Below, one piece after another: positions 36,447 to 44,543 of a DNA stretch of 64,000 nucleotides. A model generated the notes under the pieces. The model had not been told where the DNA came from. It saw only the letters and a program-made list of their open reading frames with translations, and made no database searches. This DNA is from Bacillota bacterium. Lineage in GTDB: Bacteria; Bacillota; Clostridia; Oscillospirales; Ruminococcaceae. The DNA is taken from NCBI GenBank assembly GCA_023391875.1, contig JAEWAB010000003.1, positions 62,001-126,000 of the forward strand, written 5' to 3'. A program made the translations under genes and the position numbers. How positions within the stretch are numbered: position 1 is the first letter of the stretch; each line of letters opens with the position of its first letter.

Positions 36447-38793
36447 GATACATCTCCGTTCCGCTTATAATCGCCTGTACGGCTTCATCGATTGTTATTT
36501 CACCCTTACAGAAGCGCTCTACCTCAGCAAAGATAATGTCGGTAACAGCATTATCAGGGGTTACGGAGGTGGACAGCTGTGCTATCAAACCCTCAATATC
36601 CAAGCTGAGTTTGGGGTTTTGACTTTGATCACTGTTTTTGTTGTACTGCTCAATCAGCGCCTTCATACCGCTTTTCATAATTGGAAGGCCTTCTGTCATT
36701 GCAAAATTCTGCACTTCCGGGCTCAGTAAGGCTTTTACGAACCCTGCTGCTTCTTCCTGCATCTTGCTGTTTACATTGATAGCAGCCATCACCGAAGGCT
36801 GAAATACACCGCTGCTTAAACCCGGCATCATTTTAACATCCTGCTCACTTAACCCGCTTTCGTCAAGGAATTTGACATAGCCTAAGGTTGATAAGCTGAT
36901 ACCACCGATCAGCGTATGCTCCACACTGTAATCCACAAACCCTTTATCAATCAAGGTGACGCTGGTAGTACCGTTGCTGTCGGCAAACCCAAAGCCAATG
37001 CGGTCCGGCCCTGTCGGCGATTTAGCAAGGCCGCATTTATCCGATACGGCTTTTACCGCAGTCAGCACGGCTTTCAATGCCTCCTTCTGTACGCCCGTCT
37101 CCTTTGTAATGATTGCGTTTGCACTGGTACTATAGAAAAAGTCGAACGCGCTTTTTAGGCTGCCGAAAGAAATCTCGGTGCGCTGCTCTGGGGGGATTGG
37201 CTTGCTATATTCCTCAGAGCCTATGTTAATCCCTGCAAGCGGCGGGCTGCTTTCAATGGCGGTTACGATATTCTGCAAGCTGGAGTATGCGTCCAGCTTA
37301 TCCTTTTCACCAAAAAGAACCGGTACAGAGAAGCGGGCGGGCAATACAAACAGTCCATCTTCGGCCATAAATGGTTTTATGATATTCTCATAAAGGGCAG
37401 CTGTATCTGCCAGTGTTGAAATATCGCTGAGCATACCTTTCTGCTGATAGCTTCGATAGTCCAATCCATCCATGATGAGTATATCCGGCCCTTTTCCCGA
37501 CAAAAGCTCGGTATTGAGTGTACGCATCGCGTCCTCAGCCGATACGGAGGTATCTTCTTTGGTGATCGCCACCTCATAATTTACCCGGACATCCTTTTTT
37601 ACCTGTTGATAAGCGGTAATGGCCGCACGCACGGTTTCGCTCTCTTTTAGTGACCACGCCGTTATGGTCTTCTCCGGAACAGCGGAAGCATTTTCATCAA
37701 AATAATAACGAAAAAGCTTTCCACCGGTTGCAGACAGCATGGTTAATAAGAGGTCCCCCTCTTGAATGCAGCTAATATCTTGAATTTGATTGTTTGGTGA
37801 ACCAAAGCTGAACATACTACCCTCTATCACGTCTTCACAGAGGCTTCCGCCGGGTACCATGCGCTGAATTGACTTATTGGAGGCAAGATAAATGTTGGAG
37901 TTATTGTCCACACTGACACCGGAGTACATCTGCTGTGCTTTACCGTCCAGGTTGTTTGCGAATTGAGGCAAAATATTGCCGTTGGTACAATCATAAGCTC
38001 GTACATTACCAAGGTAATCCATGCAAAACAGCGCACTATCGTTTTTAGTCACCGACTTAATCGGCTCAAGATTATCAATCTGTTTCATAACGGTTCCGTC
38101 CGTTTTATAAATGCCGCCGAAATCATTTGACTGATCACTATTGCTTGTAAAGGTGATATTAGATTGTTTGGTCGTTTCAGCATCTTCGGCACTGCCCTCT
38201 TCATTCGCGGAACTGTCGCCACTGGAGGCAGCGCTGCCGGATGTATTCCCGGTTTCATAGATCGTGTAGTTTAAAAAGAAGCTGTCTTCACTGAGTGCCT
38301 CAAGTTGTGAAGGGTAAGCCGTGGTTTTTTCATTGATAATGCCTTCAAGTTCGGTAATCGGCACTTTCGTAAAGGTGCCGTCTTTACTTACCTTGTATAT
38401 CTCCAGCCCTGACTGGCTGATGATTGCCGCAAAAAAATCTCCCTGCGGTGTCATGGTAAGCTTCATGATTGAGCCGCCCAGCTTTGCCTGCCAGCTCATA
38501 TCCTGTGCCTGCCATGTGGCGCCCTTATCATTTGAATGGAACAGACGAAGTTCATACATGCCATCCGTGGCCCGGTCGCAGTAATCAATACTGCCATCAT
38601 CATGTACCCAAAGGCCGAAAGGGACTCCATTTGCGTCGGGCGGGGTGATGTCGGTTTCGATATAACTACCCTTCGGGGTCTCTTCCACCGGCGCGGAGCC
38701 GTTTGCAGGGTCTCCGACGGCACAAGCCGAAAAAAGCGCGGATAACAACACCGCGCCGATAAGCCCCGCCGCTAATCTCTTCAATATAGTCAA
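36430..38793 (-). CDS. Lipoprotein fusing an Asp-box/propeller-like region to a sugar-binding-protein region (copy 1)
   Basis: A 787-residue lipoprotein. Signal peptide with lipobox LFSAC (Cys about 24). Residues about 45-375 are repetitive beta-rich sequence containing an Asp-box (SNDKGATW), with a Ser/Glu-rich low-complexity insertion near residues 185-215. Residues about 385-780 resemble a family-1 solute-binding protein (KGPDILIMDGLDYRSYQQKGMLSDI, FVLPARFSVPVLFG). TTG start at 38793 with AGGAGG 9 bases upstream. It overlaps the MalF gene, so it is probably the receptor of that importer. The added propeller-like part could bind glycans or sense the wall. About twice the size of normal binding proteins. 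Confidence 0.82.
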   Translation of the reverse strand: MTILKRLAAGLIGAVLLSALFSACAVGDPANGSAPVEETPKGSYIETDITPPDANGVPFGLWVHDDGSIDYCDRATDGMYELRLFHSNDKGATWQAQDMSWQAKLGGSIMKLTMTPQGDFFAAIISQSGLEIYKVSKDGTFTKVPITELEGIINEKTTAYPSQLEALSEDSFFLNYTIYETGNTSGSAASSGDSSANEEGSAEDAETTKQSNITFTSNSDQSNDFGGIYKTDGTVMKQIDNLEPIKSVTKNDSALFCMDYLGNVRAYDCTNGNILPQFANNLDGKAQQMYSGVSVDNNSNIYLASNKSIQRMVPGGSLCEDVIEGSMFSFGSPNNQIQDISCIQEGDLLLTMLSATGGKLFRYYFDENASAVPEKTITAWSLKESETVRAAITAYQQVKKDVRVNYEVAITKEDTSVSAEDAMRTLNTELLSGKGPDILIMDGLDYRSYQQKGMLSDISTLADTAALYENIIKPFMAEDGLFVLPARFSVPVLFGEKDKLDAYSSLQNIVTAIESSPPLAGINIGSEEYSKPIPPEQRTEISFGSLKSAFDFFYSTSANAIITKETGVQKEALKAVLTAVKAVSDKCGLAKSPTGPDRIGFGFADSNGTTSVTLIDKGFVDYSVEHTLIGGISLSTLGYVKFLDESGLSEQDVKMMPGLSSGVFQPSVMAAINVNSKMQEEAAGFVKALLSPEVQNFAMTEGLPIMKSGMKALIEQYNKNSDQSQNPKLSLDIEGLIAQLSTSVTPDNAVTDIIFAEVERFCKGEITIDEAVQAIISGTEMYLAEKQ

Positions 38794-38847
38794 AGCGTGA
38801 TACCTCCTTTAATCTCACAAATCATATCTTGGATAACTTTGTCACTG

Positions 38848-38950
38848 TATTCAGCATAGCATGGCAGTCTTGAAAAATCCTTGAAATTGTTTAGAAAAAT
38901 TTTAGGTTCTTTTAAGATTAACACGTTATAATAGAGCTAGTTTATGACGA
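38848..38950 (+). repeat. Duplicated divergent-promoter block, copy 1 (orphan)
   Basis: This 103-base block differs at only two positions from 41462-41564 (counted by eye). It contains tandem CTTGAAA and TTTAG-type repeats at 10-11-base spacing and a plus-strand TATAAT at 38927-38932. In copy 2 that TATAAT leads into the response-regulator gene; here there is no gene behind it and the similarity ends at 38950. On the minus strand it serves the propeller-SBP gene at 38793. Confidence 0.85.
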
Positions 38951-39029
38951 CATGCGGGAATTGTGGTAATCTCATAATATCCACCATATATCTTTCTAGC
39001 TATTCCAAAAAACCACAATAAGACAGTAA

Positions 39030-39057
39030 GGCCGGGAGGAAAACGATTCTCCCGGCC
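39030..39057 (-). terminator. Hairpin after propeller-SBP copy 2
   Basis: GGCCGGGAG (39030-39038) and CTCCCGGCC (39049-39057) are exact arms, 21 bases beyond the stop at 39078. The T-tail on the minus strand is poor (TTACTGTCTTATT), so read-through into the downstream operon is possible. Confidence 0.6.
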
Positions 39058-39077
39058 AAAGGCACTGTGCAAATAAT

Positions 39078-41408
39078 CTACTGCTTCTCGGCAAAGTACA
39101 TTTCCGTTTCGCTCAGTACTGCCTGCAGCGTTTCGTCCAGCGTTTTTTCTTCCCTGCAATAGCTCTCGGCTGCGGCATAGATTATGGCGGAAATGACCTT
39201 ATCCGGGTTTACGGGGGTTTTTACCTGTGCAATCATGCCCTTGAGATCCAGCGGAAAGGTCTTGGAATTGTACGTGCCGCCCTGCGAATCCCTGTTGTAT
39301 ACTTCGATCATTTGATCCAGCGCGCTTTCCAGTACCGGCAAACCGTCGCCGACCTGAAAGTTCTGTACATCCGGTTCCAGCATAAGCTGAACAAAGGCGG
39401 CCGCCTGCTCGCGCAGCTCGCTGCCGGCGTTGACGCCCGCAAGCTCCACGGGATGATAAACTCCCTGGCACAACCCGGGGAAAATAGCCGCGTCGGGGTC
39501 GGTTTTGGAGGTTACGAAGCGTACCAGCGCCATCTCGTAAAAATCGAAGAATCCGTACTGCGCCTGCCCCACCACAAAATCGGACAACCCCTTGGGGACC
39601 GAGATGGGCGCTCTGGAGGTTCCGCTGCCGGTAATTCCCCAATAGCCTCCGCCCACTACGCCCTCCACAGGCTCCGTCATCCGGTATTTATCCGATACCC
39701 TTTTCATCGTGCCGAGGAACTCTCCGAGCGCATCCTTATTGATTCCGGCGTTCCGGTCGGCGATGGCGGGCGCGCTCACGCTATAAAGTGCGTCGAACAG
39801 ATCTTGCAGTTCCATAAAACAGAAGGCGGGGCGCTCCTCCTCCGGCACTGGGTTGGTTAAGTCGGCCGAATCTGGCTTAAATATCAGTCTGTCCGCCCCC
39901 CGCTCCACCGCCGATGCGATATCCGCAAGGTTTTGCAGCTTATCCACAGCGGCTTTTTCCCCGAATATCAGCGGCAGGGTAAAGCGAACGGGAATCAGAT
40001 ACCGCTTGCCGTCGGTTTCAAAGGGGGCTATTAGTGTTTCGAACAGGCCGTCGGTGGAAACCGAGCCGTTTAAGTCCGCAAGGATACCCTTCTCCACATA
40101 GCTCTGATAGTCGAGCCCGTCCATAATCAGGACATCAGGGCCCTTGCCCGCGAGCAGCTCGGTATTCAGCGTGCGCGCGACATCCTGCACATTCGCTGCG
40201 GTTTCTTCACCGCCCAGCCCGACCTCATAGTTCACGCGGGTATTCTGATTTCGCTGCTGGAAAGGAATGATCGCCGCGCGAACGGACGGGCTTTCCGTCA
40301 GCGACCACACGCTAAGCTCCTGCGTCGGCACCGACGACGCATTTTCGTCATAGTAATAGCGGTACAGCTTGCCGCTTCCGCTTGATAGGATAAGCCCTAC
40401 TAAAAAGCTGCCATCCTGCGCGCATTCAAAATAGCTGATGCTGCAGGCGGGGGAGCCGAAGCTGTACGAGCTCCCGTCGATAATGGTTTCGGCAAGGCTG
40501 CCGCCGGGCACGACGCGAGCGATGCCATCGGTGGAGGCATAATAGAAATTGCCCGACTCGTCGGCGTCCGGATCATAGGTAAACTGCTCGGTCTTCAACT
40601 GGTTGGTATAATCGGGCAGTAGGTTGCCGGTCGTGCCGTCGAACGCCTGTAAAAGCCCGTTAAAATCGGTAAGGAACAACGTGCTGCCGTTCGCACATGC
40701 CTTATTGATCATATCAATGTCTATTGTCTTGACCATCTTCCCCTGATCGGTGTAGATGGCCGCATAATCGGTATACATATCGCTTGTGTTCATATTTGAG
40801 CTGTCCGATTCGCTGGAAGCGCTGTCGTCTTCCGTAGAGGAGGTGTTCCCCGAAGAGGTTTCGCCCGTCATAGAGTCCGAATAGGCCGTAAACCACAGAA
40901 AAAAGCGATCCTCTCCCAGTGCCTGCAGGGCACGGGGGAATACCCTTCCGCTCTCCCCGGCGGCCTTATCGATCTCGTCGATCGCAATCTGGGAAACCTC
41001 GCCGCCCTTTGATATCTTCCAAACCGCCATGGAGGTTTCGGTGAGCGAGACTGCATAAAAGTCGCCTGCGTCGGTCATATCCAGACTGGCGATGTTCCCC
41101 TCGACCTTGTTTTGACTGCTGATGTCGACCTTTTGCCACGTTGTGCCGCTATCCGTCGAATGGAACAGCGCATACCCTGTCTGGCCGGTCGCCAGGTAGT
41201 CGATGCTGCCGTCGCTGTGTGTCCACAAGCCCATGGGGGTGCCGGCACCGTCGGGCGGGGTGATATCGGTTTCGATATAACTGCCCTTCGAGGTCTCTTC
41301 CACCGGCGCGGAGCCGTTTGCAGGGTCGCCGACGGCACAAGCCGAAAAAAGCGCGGATAACAACGCCGCGCCGATAAGCCCCGCCGCTAATCTCTTAAAT
41401 ATAGTCAA
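39078..41408 (-). CDS. Lipoprotein fusing an Asp-box/propeller-like region to a sugar-binding-protein region (copy 2)
   Basis: A 776-residue paralogue of the neighbouring lipoprotein with the same layout: lipobox LFSAC, beta-rich region with Asp-box STDSGTTW (about residue 90), Ser-rich insertion near 190-215, then the binding-protein region (KGPDVLIMDGLDYQSYVEKGILADL, YLIPVRFTLPLIFGEK). The first 50 or so residues are nearly identical to copy 1; the remainder is only moderately similar. TTG start at 41408 with AGGAGG 9 bases upstream. It is divergent from the OmpR-type two-component genes, so it may provide the signal that the kinase reads. It has no private permeases. Confidence 0.82.
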   Translation of the reverse strand: MTIFKRLAAGLIGAALLSALFSACAVGDPANGSAPVEETSKGSYIETDITPPDGAGTPMGLWTHSDGSIDYLATGQTGYALFHSTDSGTTWQKVDISSQNKVEGNIASLDMTDAGDFYAVSLTETSMAVWKISKGGEVSQIAIDEIDKAAGESGRVFPRALQALGEDRFFLWFTAYSDSMTGETSSGNTSSTEDDSASSESDSSNMNTSDMYTDYAAIYTDQGKMVKTIDIDMINKACANGSTLFLTDFNGLLQAFDGTTGNLLPDYTNQLKTEQFTYDPDADESGNFYYASTDGIARVVPGGSLAETIIDGSSYSFGSPACSISYFECAQDGSFLVGLILSSGSGKLYRYYYDENASSVPTQELSVWSLTESPSVRAAIIPFQQRNQNTRVNYEVGLGGEETAANVQDVARTLNTELLAGKGPDVLIMDGLDYQSYVEKGILADLNGSVSTDGLFETLIAPFETDGKRYLIPVRFTLPLIFGEKAAVDKLQNLADIASAVERGADRLIFKPDSADLTNPVPEEERPAFCFMELQDLFDALYSVSAPAIADRNAGINKDALGEFLGTMKRVSDKYRMTEPVEGVVGGGYWGITGSGTSRAPISVPKGLSDFVVGQAQYGFFDFYEMALVRFVTSKTDPDAAIFPGLCQGVYHPVELAGVNAGSELREQAAAFVQLMLEPDVQNFQVGDGLPVLESALDQMIEVYNRDSQGGTYNSKTFPLDLKGMIAQVKTPVNPDKVISAIIYAAAESYCREEKTLDETLQAVLSETEMYFAEKQ

Positions 41409-41461
41409 AGCGTGATACCTCCTTTAATCTCATAAACTATGTATCAGGTACTATGTCGCTA

Positions 41462-41564
41462 TATTCAGCATAACATGGCAGTCTTGAAAAATCCTTGAAA
41501 TTGTTTAGAAAAATTTTAGGTTCTTTTAAGATTAACACGTTATAATAGAGTTAGTTTATGACGA
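41462..41564. promoter_or_regulatory. Divergent promoter with tandem OmpR-type direct repeats (duplicated block, copy 2)
   Basis: Plus-strand TATAAT at 41541-41546 lies about 30 bases before the response-regulator ATG. Upstream, in place of a good -35, are repeats in the same direction: CTTGAAA at 41483 and 41494, then TTTAG at 41504 and 41515 and TTTAA at 41525. Spacing of 10-11 bases in tandem is the usual pattern for OmpR/PhoB-family regulators. The minus strand holds a TATGCT-like -10 for the propeller-SBP gene. Autoregulation by the adjacent regulator is likely but inferred. Confidence 0.6.
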
Positions 41565-41575
41565 GGTGAACCACC

Positions 41576-42253
41576 ATGCGTATATTGATGGTTGAAGATG
41601 ATAAAGACCTGTGTGCGGCGGTTTTGCAGCAGCTGCGCAGCAGCGGGTATGAGGCGGACGCCTGCCACGATGGCGAGGACGGGCTTTACTATTTAGAGCA
41701 GGGTATCTACGATATCTGCCTGCTGGACCGTATGCTGCCGGGGCTTGACGGGCTGAGCCTGCTTTACACCGTACGCGCAAAAGGTATTGCGACCCCCGTT
41801 TTGATGTTGACAGCCATGGGCCGTATCGGCGACCGCGTGGACGGGCTGGACGCGGGAGCGGACGATTACCTGACCAAGCCGTTTGACATGCGAGAGCTGC
41901 TGGCACGGGTGCGCGCCTTGGCGCGGCGCCCCGGCACGGCGGAGCCGGACGGCATAAAGCAATGCGGCGATATTGCCATGGACACGGCGCAGCTTACCTT
42001 AAACGGGCCGAAAGGGCAGTGTACCCTATCCAAGAAGGAGGCGGAGCTGCTTGCGGTGCTGATCGCAAACGGCGGGCAGACAGTTACGCGCCTAATCCTG
42101 CTGGGCAAGGTGTGGGGACCGGACGCCGAGGTGGAGGAAGCGATACTAGACAGCTACATACACTTTGTGCGTCGGCGTCTGTGCACGGTAGGGGCAAAGG
42201 CTTCTGTGTTAACGGTGCGCGGGCTGGGCTACCGACTGGAGGTACCCAGATGA
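41576..42253 (+). CDS. OmpR/PhoB-family response regulator
   Basis: A 225-residue regulator: receiver (MRILMVEDDKDL; phospho-acceptor Asp 51 in ICLLDRMLPGLDG; Lys in DDYLTKPFDMREL) and C-terminal winged helix (TLSKKEAELLAVLIANGG to VLTVRGLGYRLE). GAGGTG precedes ATG 41576. Its stop overlaps the kinase start by 4 bases. It is divergent from the propeller-SBP gene and the shared promoter carries repeat sites of the type this family binds. Confidence 0.95.
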   Translation: MRILMVEDDKDLCAAVLQQLRSSGYEADACHDGEDGLYYLEQGIYDICLLDRMLPGLDGLSLLYTVRAKGIATPVLMLTAMGRIGDRVDGLDAGADDYLTKPFDMRELLARVRALARRPGTAEPDGIKQCGDIAMDTAQLTLNGPKGQCTLSKKEAELLAVLIANGGQTVTRLILLGKVWGPDAEVEEAILDSYIHFVRRRLCTVGAKASVLTVRGLGYRLEVPR

Positions 42254-43530
42254 TACTAAAGCTGCGCCGCCGCTTGACCATTATTTTTACCACGCTTACG
42301 GGTATTGTTCTCTGCCTGATGCTCTGCGTCACCTTTCTTATGTCACGGCAACAGTACAACAACAGTATGGATACCCTCTACCAAACCACCGTCACAACGG
42401 TGGTGACCAAGCTACAGGAAGATCATACCATCCGCGACCTGTGGCTCGCCTCGCTGGAGGCGGAATCGCGCTATATTATCCAAATCGAGGATAAGGGGGT
42501 ACCCCTGCATTTCCGCGGAGCCTGGAAGCCCGCCACCAACCGTGAGGTTTTGATAGAAAGAGCAAAACAGGGCGTTGAAGGGATACAGCTGACCAGCGCC
42601 CCCTCCTCCTCGGTGTACACGCTACAGCTGAATTTCACCATAGAGGGGGATGCGGGCGATACGTATCAGGCCGCCGTGGTGCGCATCCCCGCGAACTACA
42701 GCTGGTATAACCTTATACTGCTGCAGGATATTTCCGAGCGCCAGTACCACCTGTTGAGGCTGCTCCTGCTTTATATCGGCCTTTTTGCGGCGGGCCTGCT
42801 GGCCCTTTGGGTGGTAAACTGGTTTTTGGCCGGTCGGGCCATCCGCCCCACGGCGGAGGCGATACGCCAGCAGAGCGACTTTGTGGCCGCCGCCAGCCAT
42901 GAACTGCGAAACCCGCTTGCCGTAATCAACGCAAGTATATTTGCCGCAAGGCAGCAGCCTGAGGAGGCCCCCCGCTTCTTGGAGACGGCGCAGCGCGAAA
43001 CCGACCGCCTTGCCCGCTTAACGAGTGACCTGTTTATGCTCGCGGGCTCAGACGCAAAGGCATGGAGCCTAAGCCCCAAGCCGGTGGAAGTGGACACGCT
43101 GTGCATCGAACTGTATGAGCAGAACCATCTGGTTGCCGCGCAAAAGGGGCATGAGCTTGTATTAAATCTGCCCGATGAGCCACTGCCGACGATACACGCC
43201 GACAAGGAACGGCTGGTGCAGCTGTTGGCTATCCTGCTCGCTAACGCCATGGAGTACGCCCCCGCGGGCACCCCTGTGCTGCTGGACGTGCAGGTGCAGC
43301 GCCGCAGCCTGCTGTTCTCGGTTATCGACCACGGCCCCGGCATCCCGGACGAGGCAAAAAATCGCGTGTTCGAGCGTTTTTACCGTATGGATGCAAGCCG
43401 TACCGACAAGGCGCACTTCGGCCTTGGCCTTGCCGTTGCGCAGGAGCTTGCCGCCCTGCACGACGGCACGCTTGCGGTCAAGGATACCCCCGGCGGCGGC
43501 GCCACCTTTATCCTTTCCCTTCCGCTGTAA
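42250..43530 (+). CDS. Sensor histidine kinase
   Basis: A 426-residue kinase. Helices at about 9-31 and 168-193 enclose an external sensor of about 135 residues; then H-box SHELRNPLAVIN (His about 217), N-box LLANAMEYAP, G-boxes DHGPGIPDEA and HFGLGLAVAQELAALHDG. ATG 42250 overlaps the regulator stop (ATGA). The sensor region matches no domain I know and could contact the neighbouring lipoproteins. The in-frame extension back to 41962 is a shadow of the regulator gene. Confidence 0.94.
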   Translation: MILKLRRRLTIIFTTLTGIVLCLMLCVTFLMSRQQYNNSMDTLYQTTVTTVVTKLQEDHTIRDLWLASLEAESRYIIQIEDKGVPLHFRGAWKPATNREVLIERAKQGVEGIQLTSAPSSSVYTLQLNFTIEGDAGDTYQAAVVRIPANYSWYNLILLQDISERQYHLLRLLLLYIGLFAAGLLALWVVNWFLAGRAIRPTAEAIRQQSDFVAAASHELRNPLAVINASIFAARQQPEEAPRFLETAQRETDRLARLTSDLFMLAGSDAKAWSLSPKPVEVDTLCIELYEQNHLVAAQKGHELVLNLPDEPLPTIHADKERLVQLLAILLANAMEYAPAGTPVLLDVQVQRRSLLFSVIDHGPGIPDEAKNRVFERFYRMDASRTDKAHFGLGLAVAQELAALHDGTLAVKDTPGGGATFILSLPL

Positions 43531-43547
43531 CAAAGGCAAAACAAAAA

Positions 43548-43593
43548 CCCCGGAGTTCCTTTTTGGCGCTGTGCCATGAAAGGAACCCCGGGG
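43548..43593 (-). terminator. Bidirectional terminator between the kinase gene and argF
   Basis: Fifteen-base arms (43548-43562, 43579-43593) with one mismatch. The minus strand ends in TTTTTGTTTT, making it the terminator of the arginine operon; the plus strand serves the kinase. Confidence 0.85.
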
Positions 43594-43612
43594 GTATATT
43601 TTACGGTCTTTA

Positions 43613-44515
43613 TCAGCCCATCAGCTGAACCAGCACGGCCTTCTGCGCGTGCAGGCGGTTTTCGGCTTCCTCAAAGATTTCGGCGGCATGGGCTTCAAAC
43701 ACATCCGCGGCAATCTCCTCGCCCTTGTGTGCGGGCAGGCAGTGCTGTACGATGGCGTCGGGCTTCGCCAGCTTTAAGAGGTTTTGGTCGACGATAAAGC
43801 CCCTGAAGTCCTGCTTGCGCTTGGCGGCCTCGCTCTCCTGACCCATGGACGCCCACACGTCGGTAATGATTACGTCGGCATCCTTGGCGGCTTCCTCAAT
43901 GCTGTGAGTGAGGGTAAAGCCGGGCTGAGCTTTTGCAAAATCAAGCACCGTAACGGCGGGCACATAGCCCACGGGGGTAGCTACCGCGACGTTCATACCG
44001 CACTTTAGCCCGCCCACGATCAGCGAGTTTGCCATGTTGTTGCCGTCGCCGATAAAGCACATCTTCAGCCCCTTGAGCACGCCCTTATACTCTCGGATGG
44101 TCATAAGGTCGGCTAAAACCTGACAGGGGTGCGCGTAGTCGGTAAGGCCATTGATGATCGGGATAGAGCCGTACTGCGCGAGGTCTTCGACCTCCTGCTG
44201 CTTAAAAGTACGTATCATAATGCCGTCGAGGTAGCGCGAGAGCACGCGCGCGGTATCCTCCACCGGCTCGCCACGGCCTATCTGCAGGTCGTTGCCGCTT
44301 AAAAACAGCGCCTGCCCGCCCAGCTGGTACATGCCCACCTCAAACGAAACGCGCGTTCTGGTAGACGCCTTTTGAAAGATCATCCCCAGCGTTTTGCCCG
44401 CGAGGTGGTGGTGCTTGATGCCGTGCTTCTGCTCGTATTTTAACTGGTCGGCAAGGTTTAAAAGCCCTATAATCTCGTCGCCCGAAAGGTCGGCCATCTT
44501 CAGCAGATGTTTCAT
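43613..44515 (-). CDS. argF: Ornithine carbamoyltransferase
   Basis: A 300-residue transcarbamylase joining ornithine and carbamoyl phosphate to citrulline. The carbamoyl-phosphate motif ASTRTRVSFEVG (about residues 50-61) and the ornithine-side HCLPAHKGEEI are present, with the typical N-terminal HLLKMADLSGDEI. AAGGAG lies 8 bases before ATG 44515. Last gene of the arg series, 28 bases after argD. No carAB is seen nearby, so carbamoyl phosphate must come from elsewhere in the genome. Confidence 0.97.
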   Translation of the reverse strand: MKHLLKMADLSGDEIIGLLNLADQLKYEQKHGIKHHHLAGKTLGMIFQKASTRTRVSFEVGMYQLGGQALFLSGNDLQIGRGEPVEDTARVLSRYLDGIMIRTFKQQEVEDLAQYGSIPIINGLTDYAHPCQVLADLMTIREYKGVLKGLKMCFIGDGNNMANSLIVGGLKCGMNVAVATPVGYVPAVTVLDFAKAQPGFTLTHSIEEAAKDADVIITDVWASMGQESEAAKRKQDFRGFIVDQNLLKLAKPDAIVQHCLPAHKGEEIAADVFEAHAAEIFEEAENRLHAQKAVLVQLMG

Positions 44516-44543
44516 CTTAAATGCTCCTTCTTAATAGATTCGC

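Noticed and set aside
41962..42249. Extended N-terminus of the sensor kinase
   Set aside because: This part is an out-of-frame reading of the regulator gene; the ATGA overlap at 42250 and the membrane helix after it define the start.
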